NCBI RefSeq assembly: GCF_000832305.1
Contig: NZ_CP010537.1
Coordinates: 744,001 to 808,000, forward strand
From: Cupriavidus basilensis
Lineage (GTDB): Bacteria > Pseudomonadota > Gammaproteobacteria > Burkholderiales > Burkholderiaceae
Direction of reading: 5' to 3'
DNA length: 64,000 nt
Part shown: positions 1 through 8,637 of the stretch, one piece after another
Layout: every line of letters starts with the position of its first letter
Numbering within the stretch: position 1 is the first letter of the stretch
Notes under the pieces: model-generated
Told to the model about the DNA's origin: nothing
Databases searched by the model: none
What the model saw: only the letters and a program-made list of their open reading frames with translations
Program-made: the position numbers and the translations under genes

Positions 1-894
1 ATCGTTCGCACGGTGCTGTTCCGGGCAACGACAGTGTTGATGCCACAGTGGGACGTGGAACGCTACTTCGAAGCAATCGAGCACGAGCGCGTGCAGCATG
101 CGTTCACCATCGGACCTCATGCGCCGGCGATCGCTGCCTACCCCCACGTCGCACGGCATGACCTGTCTTCCGTGCGTTCGCTGTCGACCTTGATGGGCGC
201 GGAGGCCATCGAACGCGCGACCGGCATGCCATCAATCAACATGTTCGGGATTACCGAAGGGTTGGTGCTGACAGGCACTCCGGAGTCGTCGATGAAGGCG
301 CGCCATGGCAGCGTAGGCATGCCATGCTCGCCCTACGACGAAGTGCGGCTGCTTCACCCTGGCACAGACGAGGAGGTACAGATCGGCGAGGCTGGGGAGC
401 TGTGTTTCAGAGGGCCTTCGACGCTGCGCGGCTACTACGCGGCGCCGGAGATCAACGCGGTCAGTTTCACCCCAGACGGTTTCTTCCGGACCGGCGACCT
501 GATCCGGGCCGCAGTGATCGACGGGCAGATCGTTTACCGCTTCGAAGGCCGGATGCGGGACAACATCAACCGCGGCGGCGAAAAATTCGGAACGGAGGAC
601 ATCGAATACCTGATCGCTCGCCATCCGGCAATCGCCGACGGTAAGGTGGTGGCGATGCCCGATCCGATCTATGGGGAGAAGGCGTGCGCGTTCCTGATCA
701 TCCGAGACGGCCACAAGGTGCCTACCGTCGGGGAGCTGGGCGAGTACTTGCTCGCGCACGGCGTGGCCAAGTTCAAGCTGCCCGAGCGGATCGAAGCCTG
801 CGACGCTTTTCCGACCACTCGTGTCGGCAAGCTTGATCGCGCGCATCTACGCGCAACGATCGCGGGAAAAATCGACGAAGAGTCAGTACATTGA
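1..894 (+). CDS. Aryl-CoA / aryl-AMP ligase, 3' part (salicylate-activating candidate)
   Basis: The reading frame is open from the first base, so the 5' end lies outside the window; about 298 residues are visible. The remaining part carries the C-terminal half of an ANL-family adenylate-forming enzyme: FGITEG, then GEAGELCFRGPSTLRGYY, the hinge region RTGDL, INRGGEKFG, and the late catalytic lysine in GKLDR. These motifs are closest in style to EntE/DhbE-type 2,3-dihydroxybenzoate or salicylate AMP ligases. Family knowledge: such enzymes adenylate an aryl acid and pass it to CoA or a carrier. Inference: with the thioesterase, flavin hydroxylase and gentisate dioxygenase downstream, it probably makes salicylyl-CoA (compare SdgA/SdgB of Streptomyces). 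Substrate is not proven. Confidence 0.85.
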   Translation: MVRTVLFRATTVLMPQWDVERYFEAIEHERVQHAFTIGPHAPAIAAYPHVARHDLSSVRSLSTLMGAEAIERATGMPSINMFGITEGLVLTGTPESSMKARHGSVGMPCSPYDEVRLLHPGTDEEVQIGEAGELCFRGPSTLRGYYAAPEINAVSFTPDGFFRTGDLIRAAVIDGQIVYRFEGRMRDNINRGGEKFGTEDIEYLIARHPAIADGKVVAMPDPIYGEKACAFLIIRDGHKVPTVGELGEYLLAHGVAKFKLPERIEACDAFPTTRVGKLDRAHLRATIAGKIDEESVH

Positions 895-908
895 GCCGGG
901 CGACAATC

Positions 909-1355
909 ATGCGTACCTACCGCTATAAGCGACGCCTGCACTGGAGCGAATGCGACCCTGGTGGCATCGTCTTCTTCCCCCACTACTCGCGCTGGATGGT
1001 CGATGGGCTGAACGAGATGCTCTTCTCGCTCGGAATAGACCCCACCGCGATCCTTGACGAAAAGACGCGCGGCGGTCTGCCGGTGGTGCAGTTGTCAATG
1101 CAATTTTTCGATGCGCCTACACTCCATTCCTACCTATGGCATGAGATCGCCGTCGAAAAGATCGGCGGGAAGTCACTTGGCTTCGTCCATCGCTTCCTGC
1201 GCGAAGACACCCTGCTCATGGAGGCACATGAGACCCGGGTCTGGGCCGTACACGCGGTCGGAACCACAACCTCGATGCATGCCCGTGTCGTGCCGGAATC
1301 GGTACGCGCACTGCTCATGGGCGACGACGCCGAGGTATTGGAGACAAACACATGA
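909..1355 (+). CDS. Acyl-CoA thioesterase, 4-hydroxybenzoyl-CoA thioesterase family
   Basis: 148-residue hotdog-fold thioesterase. The N-terminal motif ECDPGGIVFFPHYSRW carries the Asp that is nucleophile or base in 4HBT enzymes. A TTG at 891 in the same frame overlaps the stop of the ligase and would add six residues; I chose the ATG at 909 because MRTYRYKRRLHW fits the normal family start, but coupling from 891 is possible. It lies between the aryl-CoA ligase and the flavin hydroxylase. The likely role is to release free gentisate from gentisyl-CoA, so that the downstream dioxygenase can act on it. The stop codon overlaps the start of the next gene, so these genes are probably translated together. 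Confidence 0.85.
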   Translation: MRTYRYKRRLHWSECDPGGIVFFPHYSRWMVDGLNEMLFSLGIDPTAILDEKTRGGLPVVQLSMQFFDAPTLHSYLWHEIAVEKIGGKSLGFVHRFLREDTLLMEAHETRVWAVHAVGTTTSMHARVVPESVRALLMGDDAEVLETNT

Positions 1356-2494
1356 AGATCAATATCATAGGCGGCGGCCCGGCGGGCCTGTACGCAGCCC
1401 ATCTCCTGAAGCGCGAGCGTCCTGACGCGACGGTCCATGTCTACGAGCAGAACGATGCGCATACGACCTTCGGATTCGGCGTCGTTTTCTCGGATCAGGC
1501 GCTAGATCTTCTGCGGGCAAGCGACGCGGAAACGCTCGAGATGATCAGCTGCGGGCTGGAGACATGGCGGGACATCGAACTGCGGATCCATGGTCAGACC
1601 ATCCGGATCGACGGCGTCGGTTTCACGGCCATCGCCCGCCTGAAATTGCTGGAAATTCTACGCCAGAGGGCTGAATCGGTAGGTGCCGTACTGATCAACA
1701 ATCGGGTCATCACCCGCCTGGACGACTTGGACGCGGCCGACCTCGTCATCGGCGCTGACGGCGTGAACTCCCTGGTGCGTCGCACGCATGAGCAAGCGTT
1801 CGGCGCGCGCATCGATTACCTCGATAACCGCTTCGCATGGTTCGGTGCCACGCGCCCGTTTGATCGCCTGACTCAGACTTTTAAGAAACTACCCCAGGGC
1901 TTCTTCAACGCTCACCACTACCGCTATTCGGCAAGCATGAGCACGTTTCTGGTGGAGGTCGATGCGTCGACCTTCGAGCGAATCGGTTTCGAGCACATGA
2001 GCGAGGATGAATCGCGGCGCTACTGCCAGGAGGTGTTTGCCGACGAACTGGCCGGTGCGTCGCTGGTGGTCAACCGGTCCCTGTGGCGACGCTTTCCCAA
2101 GATCAGCAATGCACGCTGGTCGGTCGGGAACTGCGTGCTCGTGGGCGACGCGCTTCGCACCGCACATTTCTCTATCGGCTCGGGAACCCGTCTGGCACTG
2201 GAGGACGTACAGGCGCTCGCGCAGTCGGTGGCAGATTACCCCGACAGCGTCCCCGACGCGCTGGCCAGCTTTGAAGCCCGCCGCCGGCCCATTGTGGAGA
2301 AGATCACCGCCGCAGCGAATCAAAGCGCCGATTGGTACGACCACTTTCCTCAACACATGGAACTGCCTGCATGGGAGTTCGCGATGGACTACATCGGCCG
2401 CACGGGACGCGTCGATCCAGATCGCTTGCGCAGCATGTCACCGCAGTTTGTAGATGGCTACGACGCGTGGCAGGCCGCCGCCGCTTCGTCATAA
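1352..2494 (+). CDS. Salicylyl-CoA 5-hydroxylase-like FAD monooxygenase
   Basis: 380-residue class A flavoprotein. An FAD-binding GxGxxG is at residues 6-11 (IGGGPAGLYAA), the mid-protein GADGVNS motif is present, and the late GDALRTAHFSIGSGTRLALED is the usual GD motif in the form typical of aryl-CoA hydroxylases (salicylyl-CoA 5-hydroxylase SdgC and the monooxygenase half of 2-aminobenzoyl-CoA monooxygenase/reductase). Unlike the latter it has no fused old-yellow-enzyme domain. The ATG overlaps the thioesterase stop. Expected reaction: NADH- and O2-dependent 5-hydroxylation of salicylyl-CoA to gentisyl-CoA in the cytoplasm. The specific substrate is inferred from motif style and neighbours. 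Confidence 0.8.
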   Translation: MKINIIGGGPAGLYAAHLLKRERPDATVHVYEQNDAHTTFGFGVVFSDQALDLLRASDAETLEMISCGLETWRDIELRIHGQTIRIDGVGFTAIARLKLLEILRQRAESVGAVLINNRVITRLDDLDAADLVIGADGVNSLVRRTHEQAFGARIDYLDNRFAWFGATRPFDRLTQTFKKLPQGFFNAHHYRYSASMSTFLVEVDASTFERIGFEHMSEDESRRYCQEVFADELAGASLVVNRSLWRRFPKISNARWSVGNCVLVGDALRTAHFSIGSGTRLALEDVQALAQSVADYPDSVPDALASFEARRRPIVEKITAAANQSADWYDHFPQHMELPAWEFAMDYIGRTGRVDPDRLRSMSPQFVDGYDAWQAAAASS

Positions 2495-2562
2495 GCGGGA
2501 GCTCAATGCTCGCCATCTTCGTTGGCGGCGGCGGAAGAAACTCGAACGAGGAGACAAAACAC

Positions 2563-3075
2563 ATGACATCGACTGCAACCATCAACGCATCGCTTGCCCA
2601 CACCATGGATGGCAAGTCGATGACATTCTTTCAGTGGCGGGCAATTGGGCTCTGCTTCCTGATCAACATGCTTGACAGCTTCGACGCGATGGTCATGGCG
2701 TTCACCGCGGCATCCGTCAGTGCACACTGGTCCCTGACAGGGGCGCAGCTGGGCTACCTTCTCAGTGCCGGCCTGGTCGGTATGACCGTCGGATCGCTGT
2801 TTATCGCCCCGTGGGCGGACCGCATCGGCCGGCGCCCGTTGGTGCTTCTGTGCATCGTTGTCGCCGGGCTGGGGAGAATCGCTTCCGACTATGCCAGGAC
2901 GCCAACGCATCTTGGCCTGCTGCGCTTCGTCACCGGACTTGGCATCGGCGGTATCCTCGCCAGCAGCTACGTGATTGATGGCGAATACGCGTCTGCCGGA
3001 GCGTACGAGCGTAGCAGCAGGGTAGGATTTGTCCCGGCCTGCGATGAGGCTGGGATCAACTGTGCCCCCAACTAA
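2563..3075 (+). pseudogene. Truncated MFS transporter (aromatic acid:H+ symporter type)
   Basis: A good ribosome site (ACGAGGAG) precedes ATG 2563. The 170-residue product starts like an AAHS-family major facilitator: the TM1 motif LINMLDSFDAMVMAF, then the loop 2-3 signature DRIGRRPLV and TM4 with GLGIGG. After GEYAS the similarity stops and the frame ends in an unrelated tail. Full-length members have about 440 residues and 12 membrane segments; only about four are left. The missing two thirds are not found downstream, since the gentisate dioxygenase gene starts 60 bp later, so this is a deletion rather than a simple frameshift. It was probably the aromatic acid importer of this operon. Confidence 0.85.
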
Positions 3076-3135
3076 CTACCAGATTTCGCTCAGAACTGCG
3101 ACTCATCCCGAGGGTGAGGGCGCACGGAGAAAAGC

Positions 3136-4164
3136 ATGAACGTCGAGCAAGAGAGACAACGCTATTACGAGAATCTGCGGCCCTTGAACCTCGCACCGCT
3201 CTGGAGCGTGCTGAAGAAACTCGTGCCCGCCGAACCGGTACCGGAAGCTCAACCCTGGTGCTGGAACTGGGAGGATGTCTACCCTCAGCTGCTTCGCGCA
3301 GGACCGCTGATTTCAGCCGAAGAAGCGGAGCGCCGTGTTCTGGTGCTGGAGAACCCGGGCCTGCCCGGAAAATCACAGGTGACGGACACTCTCTACGCGG
3401 GGATCCAACTAATCTTGCCCAGCGAAGTCGCGCCTGCGCATCGCCACACGCAGTCGGCGCTACGCTTTGTCCTGCACGGAACCGGCGCATACACGGCCGT
3501 TGATGGCGAGAAGACGCGGATGAACCGGGGCGACTTCATTATTACGCCCTTCTGGACGTGGCACGACCACGGCCATGAAGGCACGGAACCAGTTGTATGG
3601 CTGGACGGGCTTGATGTGCCGCTTGTCAACTTTCTGCGGGCGGGGTTCCGCGAGAGTCATGAGGAGAAGGCACAGCCATCGACGCGAGTGAGTGGCGAAA
3701 CGGCCGCCCGCTTTGGCTCAGGCATGCTGCCGCTCCAGTGCGACCGGGGCAATGCCACGTCGCCGATCTTCAGCTACCCGTACGAGCGCTCCCGCGAGGC
3801 GCTTCACGTCCTGGCCGGTGTCGAAGCGCCGGACCCCCATCTGGGCATCTGCCTTAAGTATGTGAATCCGCTGAACGGCGACTGGGCCATGCCCACGCTC
3901 GGCACGACACTACGCTATTTCCCGCGCGGGTTCTCTACCCGGCCGTATCGCTCTACCGAAAGCCTGGTCCTCGTCTGCGTTGAAGGACGCGCTAAAGTCA
4001 CGATCGAGGAGGGGCCTACCTTTTCGGTGGGCCCTAACGACATTGCAGCAATTCCAGGCTGGTGTGCCTGCACTATCCACGCGGAGGAGGACTCGGTCTT
4101 CTTCAGCTATTCAGATCGGCCTGTGCACGAGAAGCTTGGCTTGCTGCGCGAGCAACGCGACTAA
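3136..4164 (+). CDS. Gentisate 1,2-dioxygenase
   Basis: 342-residue bicupin protein of the usual gentisate dioxygenase length. Iron ligands are visible as H102 and H104 in PAHRHTQSALRF and H143 in WTWHDHG. A second cupin lies in the C-terminal third, around residues 240-330. The start has a clear ribosome site (CGGAGAAAAGC). Family knowledge: Fe(II)-dependent cleavage of gentisate between C1 and C2 to maleylpyruvate. It follows the salicylyl-CoA hydroxylase genes and precedes a fumarylacetoacetase-fold hydrolase, which fits ring cleavage after release of gentisate from CoA. This is the first of three gentisate dioxygenase-like genes in the window. Confidence 0.92.
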   Translation: MNVEQERQRYYENLRPLNLAPLWSVLKKLVPAEPVPEAQPWCWNWEDVYPQLLRAGPLISAEEAERRVLVLENPGLPGKSQVTDTLYAGIQLILPSEVAPAHRHTQSALRFVLHGTGAYTAVDGEKTRMNRGDFIITPFWTWHDHGHEGTEPVVWLDGLDVPLVNFLRAGFRESHEEKAQPSTRVSGETAARFGSGMLPLQCDRGNATSPIFSYPYERSREALHVLAGVEAPDPHLGICLKYVNPLNGDWAMPTLGTTLRYFPRGFSTRPYRSTESLVLVCVEGRAKVTIEEGPTFSVGPNDIAAIPGWCACTIHAEEDSVFFSYSDRPVHEKLGLLREQRD

Positions 4165-4189
4165 CCCTCACTCTCTTGAAAGCATCATC

Positions 4190-5047
4190 ATGAAACTCTG
4201 CATCTTTGACGACGACCGCATCGGTGTCGCCCTCGGACAGGATGTCGTCGACATTACCGATGTCTTCGCTTCGTCCTTTCGCCCAACCTGGCCTTATCCG
4301 AAGTATGACTGGATCATCAACAACTTCGAGAGCGTGCGGCCCCACATCGACGAGGCCATAGAGTCCGGGCGACGCGTTCCGCTTGCCAGTGTCCGTCTCC
4401 GCGCCCCTGTGGCCAATCCCGGAAAAATCATCGCCGCGCCGATCAACTACAAGGATCACATTGCAGAGGCCAACAACGACCCACAGATTAATCATGGGAA
4501 AACGTTCACGGACCTGAGCACGCTCGGGGTTTTCCTGAAGGCAAACAGTTCAGTCATTGGTTGTCATGAGGACATCAGGATTCCGTTCCCTGATCGCCGC
4601 ACAGATCATGAAGTTGAACTGGCGGTCGTGATTGGCCGTGAAGCCAAGAAGGTGTCGCGGGAAAACGCTCTCGCTTTCGTGTTTGGGTATTGCATCGGAC
4701 TTGACATGACGGTGCGCGGCCCCGAGTTGCCTGATTTCCGTAAGTCGGCGGATACGTTCTCTGTTCTCGGCCCCTGGATCGTCACAGCGGACGAGATCCC
4801 GGAGCCCAACTCCCTAGATCTGAGCATCCACGTCAACGGCGAACTGCGCCAGCAGTCGAACACCAAGTACCTGATCTATGACGTGCAACGGCTGATCGAG
4901 TACGCATCGGCGATGTACACGCTGTATCCCGGAGACGTAATCATGACAGGGACGCCCGCCGGCGTGAGCCCGGTCACTTATGGTGACATTCTGGAAGCGA
5001 GTGTTTCCGGTATCGGGACGATGACTGCGCGCGTGGCCGCAAATTAA
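4190..5047 (+). CDS. Fumarylacetoacetate hydrolase-family protein (maleyl-/fumarylpyruvate hydrolase)
   Basis: 285-residue FAH-fold hydrolase. The metal-binding acidic motif is HEVELAVVIG, followed by GYCIGLDMTVRG and the C-terminal signature GDVIMTGTPAGV. ATG 4190 is chosen because MKLCIFDDDRIGVA is the normal beginning of this family; the frame is open further upstream but overlaps the dioxygenase. It would hydrolyse the ring-cleavage product. No maleylpyruvate isomerase gene is visible anywhere in the window, so either that enzyme is encoded elsewhere or this hydrolase acts directly on maleylpyruvate, giving maleate and pyruvate. Confidence 0.88.
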   Translation: MKLCIFDDDRIGVALGQDVVDITDVFASSFRPTWPYPKYDWIINNFESVRPHIDEAIESGRRVPLASVRLRAPVANPGKIIAAPINYKDHIAEANNDPQINHGKTFTDLSTLGVFLKANSSVIGCHEDIRIPFPDRRTDHEVELAVVIGREAKKVSRENALAFVFGYCIGLDMTVRGPELPDFRKSADTFSVLGPWIVTADEIPEPNSLDLSIHVNGELRQQSNTKYLIYDVQRLIEYASAMYTLYPGDVIMTGTPAGVSPVTYGDILEASVSGIGTMTARVAAN

Positions 5048-5194
5048 GCCTCCAAGCTGCGATGTCGGCGCGAGCAGTGCTTTTGCAGCCCCACTGCATG
5101 AAGGTAGCGAACCCCGCACGCCGAATGTGGCGGGGGGGCCGCCGCTGTTCTCATCGGGATCATCAAGACTGGCTGCAGCACATGACGCTACGCC

Positions 5195-5214
5195 CGGTGT
5201 GCACGTGCACGCCG
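5195..5214. promoter_or_regulatory. Near-perfect 20-bp palindrome upstream of leuC
   Basis: The core GTGCACGTGCAC at 5199-5210 is self-complementary and is extended on both sides by CGG and CCG with one mismatched pair. It lies about 75 bp before the leuC start in the 239-bp gap after the hydrolase gene. It could be an operator; no regulator can be assigned from sequence. Confidence 0.35.
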
Positions 5215-5286
5215 AAGAGAACCCCCCAAACCACAAGCGCGGATCTGCACCGTTCCTGAAGGACGGGTCCGTCCGCCCCCTGCATC

Positions 5287-6696
5287 ATGGCCAAGACGCT
5301 CTACGACAAACTTTGGGATGACCACGCTGTCCACGTCGAGGAAGACGGCACCACGCTGCTCTACATCGACCGGCACCTGCTGAATGAAGTGACCAGTCCG
5401 CAGGCGTTCGAAGGCCTGAGGATGTCGGAGCATCCGGTATGGCGCATCAGCGCGAACCTGGCGGTGTCGGACCACAACGTGCCGACCACTAACCGCAGCC
5501 AGGGTATTGCCGACCCGGTGTCGAAGCTGCAGGTCGATACGCTGGACGCCAACTGCGACAGCTTCGGCATCACCCAGTTCAAGATGAACGATCATCGCCA
5601 GGGCATCGTGCACGTGATCGGGCCGGAGCAGGGCGCCACGCTGCCCGGAATGACGGTGGTGTGTGGCGACTCGCATACCAGCACGCACGGCGCATTCGGC
5701 GCGCTGGCGCACGGCATCGGCACTTCGGAAGTCGAGCACGTGATGGCCACGCAGACCTTGCTGGGTAAGAAGACCATGAACATGCTGGTTAAGGTGGAAG
5801 GCAAGCTGCCGCGCGGCTGCACCGCCAAGGACATCGTGCTGGCCATCATCGGCAAGATTGGCACCGCGGGCGGCACCGGGAACACCATCGAGTTCGCCGG
5901 CTCGGCCATCCGCGACCTGACCGTGGAAGGCCGCATGACGGTCTGCAACATGGCCATCGAAGCCGGCGCGCGCGCCGGCCTGGTGGCGGTGGACGATGTT
6001 ACGCTGGAATACTTCAAGGGCCGCCCGTATGCGCCGCAGGGCGTAGAGTGGGACCAGGCCGTGGGTTACTGGCGCACGCTGCATTCGGATGCGGGCGCCA
6101 AGTTCGACCTGGTGGTCGAGCTGCGTGCAGAAGAGATCCGCCCGCAGGTGACCTGGGGCACCTCGCCGGAAATGGTCATCAGCATCGAAGACCGCGTGCC
6201 GGATCCAGACAAGGAAAAGGACCCGAACAAGCGCACTGCGATGGAACGAGCGCTAGAGTACATGGGCCTGCAGCCCAATGTTCCGGTCGAGAGCATCAAT
6301 ATCGACAAGGTCTTTATCGGCTCGTGCACCAACAGTCGTATCGACGACATGCGCGCCGCCGCGTGGGTGGTGCAGAAGCTGGGTCGCAAGGTCGCGTCGA
6401 ACGTGAAGCTGGCGCTGGTGGTTCCGGGCTCGGGCCTGGTCAAGGAACAGGCCGAGCGCGAAGGCCTGGACGAGGTCTTCAAGGCCGCGGGCTTCGAATG
6501 GCGCGAGCCGGGCTGCTCGATGTGCCTGGCCATGAATGCCGATCGCCTCGAGCCGGGCGAGCGCTGCGCATCGACTTCGAACCGTAACTTCGAAGGCCGC
6601 CAGGGCGCGGGTGGACGCACGCATCTGGTCAGCCCGGCGATGGCAGCTGCCGCCGCCATAGAAGGCCATTTCGTAGACGTGCGCAAGCTTCTCTAA
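5287..6696 (+). CDS. leuC: 3-isopropylmalate dehydratase, large subunit (LeuC)
   Basis: 469 residues, the normal length for bacterial LeuC. The three 4Fe-4S cysteines are at C347 (IGSCTNSR), C410 and C413 (GCSMCLAMN). The motif [20 protein letters not shown] is intact. The protein starts [10 protein letters not shown] as in beta-proteobacterial LeuC. With LeuD it interconverts 2- and 3-isopropylmalate in leucine synthesis. It is followed by leuD after 29 bp, but leuB and asd do not follow, as they often do in the housekeeping locus. The location next to a gentisate module suggests a second copy; a role as maleate hydratase is an alternative because those enzymes belong to the same family. Confidence 0.93.
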   Translation: MAKTLYDKLWDDHAVHVEEDGTTLLYIDRHLLNEVTSPQAFEGLRMSEHPVWRISANLAVSDHNVPTTNRSQGIADPVSKLQVDTLDANCDSFGITQFKMNDHRQGIVHVIGPEQGATLPGMTVVCGDSHTSTHGAFGALAHGIGTSEVEHVMATQTLLGKKTMNMLVKVEGKLPRGCTAKDIVLAIIGKIGTAGGTGNTIEFAGSAIRDLTVEGRMTVCNMAIEAGARAGLVAVDDVTLEYFKGRPYAPQGVEWDQAVGYWRTLHSDAGAKFDLVVELRAEEIRPQVTWGTSPEMVISIEDRVPDPDKEKDPNKRTAMERALEYMGLQPNVPVESINIDKVFIGSCTNSRIDDMRAAAWVVQKLGRKVASNVKLALVVPGSGLVKEQAEREGLDEVFKAAGFEWREPGCSMCLAMNADRLEPGERCASTSNRNFEGRQGAGGRTHLVSPAMAAAAAIEGHFVDVRKLL

Positions 6697-6725
6697 GCGG
6701 CTAGATATCAGGCAAGGACCAAGAC

Positions 6726-7376
6726 ATGGAAAAGTTCACCATACACCGCGGCCTCGTGGCCCCGCTCGACCGCGGGAACGTCGACACCGACGCCATCATC
6801 CCGAAGCAGTTCCTGAAGTCGATCAAGCGCACCGGCTTCGGCCCCAACCTGTTCGACGAGTGGCGCTACAAGGACGTCGGCGAGCCCGGTATGGACAACA
6901 GCAAGCGTCCGCTGAACCCGGACTTCGTGCTAAACCAGCCGCGCTACCAGGGCGCGTCGATCCTGCTGGCGCGCCGCAACTTCGGCTGCGGCAGTTCGCG
7001 CGAGCACGCCCCGTGGGCGCTGACGCAATACGGCTTCCACGCCGTGATCGCGCCCAGCTTTGCCGATATCTTCTTCAACAACTGCTACAAGAACGGCCTG
7101 CTGCCGGTGGTGCTGACCGAGCAGCAGGTCGACCACCTGTTCAACGAGACCAATGCCTTCAAGGGCTACCAGCTCACCATCGACTTGGACAAGCAGGCGG
7201 TGATCACGGCGTCGGGCCAGGGCTACGAGTTCGACATCGCGCCGTTCCGCAAGTACTGCATGCTCAACGGCTTCGACGATATTCGCTTGACCCTGCGCCA
7301 CGCCGACAAGATCAAGGTTTTTGAGGCCGAGCGCGTGGCCAAGATGCCGTGGCTGAAGCCCCGTCTTGCCGGCTGA
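6726..7376 (+). CDS. leuD: 3-isopropylmalate dehydratase, small subunit (LeuD)
   Basis: 216 residues, the expected size. Swivel-domain motifs are intact: [14 protein letters not shown] near the N-terminus and [15 protein letters not shown] in the middle, which shapes the substrate pocket. An AAGGA ribosome site stands before ATG 6726. It forms the heterodimer with LeuC directly upstream. The coding quality and GC match leuC, so the pair appears intact and functional. The 358 bp that follow contain only an operator-like palindrome and IS remains, and no leuB is seen. Confidence 0.93.
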   Translation: MEKFTIHRGLVAPLDRGNVDTDAIIPKQFLKSIKRTGFGPNLFDEWRYKDVGEPGMDNSKRPLNPDFVLNQPRYQGASILLARRNFGCGSSREHAPWALTQYGFHAVIAPSFADIFFNNCYKNGLLPVVLTEQQVDHLFNETNAFKGYQLTIDLDKQAVITASGQGYEFDIAPFRKYCMLNGFDDIRLTLRHADKIKVFEAERVAKMPWLKPRLAG

Positions 7377-7603
7377 TCTATTTCCATTGCGGATTCAACG
7401 GGTCGACCGGCCGGTAGTCGCGATGTCCTCGACGTACAGAGTGGGCGAGACGGAAGTACGAGAGGGCGCGCTATCACAAACGGCTTGCGAGGAATGGCTA
7501 CGCAAGGCGTGGAGTGAAGTAAAACTGCTTCCTCAGGGCCTTTTCCAAAGATGTTGTAAATAATAAACAAAAAGGTTAGCGCTTTCTGCGTTGGCCTCCG
7601 TAC

Positions 7604-7622
7604 GGTTCTGTCGCAGTAAGTT
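7604..7622 (+). repeat. Solo IS6-type terminal repeat-like sequence
   Basis: GGTTCTGTCGCAGTAAG here matches 16 of 17 bases with the left inverted repeat of the IS6-family element at 33417 (GGTTCCGTCGCAGTAAG). No transposase of that family lies next to it, so it looks like one end left behind after a deletion or replicative event. Confidence 0.5.
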
Positions 7623-7649
7623 TCCCGCGTACTGATACGCGCCGAAATA

Positions 7650-7667
7650 GTTTCACTATCGTGAAAC
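7650..7667. promoter_or_regulatory. Perfect inverted repeat, operator-like
   Basis: GTTTCAC-TATC-GTGAAAC is a perfect 7-bp inverted repeat with a 4-bp spacer, a shape common for operators of IclR-family regulators of aromatic degradation. It sits 68 bp before the left end of the IS5-like element. No gene now follows in the expected direction, so the target may have been removed by the insertion. Confidence 0.4.
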
Positions 7668-7734
7668 ATAATGGGCGACTGCATTTGTGCCTATGCAATG
7701 CAGCCACCAGTTCGGTTCGGCCCGTCAGCGGTTA

Positions 7735-8619
7735 GAGCCCCTTTTTGAAAATTCGCCGCAGATGTGTTCTAACGTTCGGATGTGGAAAAAAGAACATCGA
7801 GAGCGGCAGGCAAGCATGGCAGCCAAGACACGGCGGTATCCGAGCGATCTGACGGATATGGAATGGGCAGCGTGGCGGGACTGCTGCCCAAGCCCGCACA
7901 GCGGGGGCGGCGCAGGAAGGCTGATCTGCGGGAGGTCATCAACGCCTTGCGATACCTGTTGCGCTCGGGGTGGGGCTGGCGCATGCTACCCAAGGACTTT
8001 CCGGCCTGGCAAACGGTGTACTGGTGGTTTCGCCGAATGATGCGCCGGTTCCTGTTCCAGACGCTTCATGACGCAGTGCTGATGCTCGATAGGGAGTTGG
8101 AGGGCAGGCGGCCTTGCCCAAGCGCGGGCGTGGTGGATAGCCAGTCGGTAAAGGCGCCAGCGGCGAAGGAACGCGGCTACGACGCGGGAATGAAGATCGT
8201 TGGACGCAAGCGGAATATTGCCGTGAATACGAACGGTTGGTTGCTGATGGTGAACTTGACGCCTGCAGACATCGACGACAGTACCGGGGCGCTGGCGGTC
8301 CTGGAGGCCCTAAAGAAGCGCTGGCCGGGGCTGAAGCATCTGTTTGCAGATGGCGCATACGATCGTCGCACGTTGATGGATAAATCCGCGACGCTCGACT
8401 TCGTCGTGCAGGTGGTGTGTCGCCATGAAGGTCAGATTGGCTTCGCGGTGCTACCCCGGCGTTGGGTAGTGGAACGTACCTTCGGTTGGATGATTCGCTG
8501 GCGACGCCTGGTCAGGGACTACGCGCGCCGTCCTGATGTGTCCGAGGCTATGGTCTATATCGCAATGGGCGGGCTGCTGCTACGCAGAATCGCCCATCCT
8601 TGAATTATCAAACGGGCTC
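7735..8619 (+). mobile_element. IS5-family insertion sequence, 885 bp
   Basis: The ends are imperfect inverted repeats beginning GAGCCC (left 7735, right end at 8619) and flanked on both sides by TA, consistent with duplication of a short TNA-type target. A single DDE transposase in two frames fills the element. Size and transposase type fit the IS427/IS1031-like groups of IS5. The exact group cannot be assigned by eye. Confidence 0.75.
7816..8603 (+). pseudogene. IS5-family transposase, read in two frames
   Basis: The start MAAKTRRYPSDLTDMEW (ATG 7816) is in one frame; after about 20 residues the sequence continues in the +1 frame as LLPKPAQRGRRRKADL and runs to 8603. The catalytic Asp-Asp-Glu residues are present (VVDSQSVKAP, LFADGAYDR, WVVERTFGW). 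One insertion or deletion near 7875 separates the parts. This may be an inactivating frameshift or a programmed shift as in some two-frame IS5 members; no convincing slippery run was seen at the junction, so I favour a mutation. Confidence 0.75.
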
Positions 8620-8637
8620 TAAGCCCAGCCGCGCCGA

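Noticed and set aside
2332..2562. N-terminal extension of the truncated MFS protein
   Set aside because: The upstream part overlaps the hydroxylase gene and is not MFS-like; ATG 2563 has a proper ribosome site and the conserved N-terminus.
5188..6084. 298-codon minus-strand open frame opposite leuC
   Set aside because: It is antisense to a clearly conserved LeuC sequence, has an Arg/His/Val-rich low-quality product and no recognisable motif. It is a by-product of high GC.
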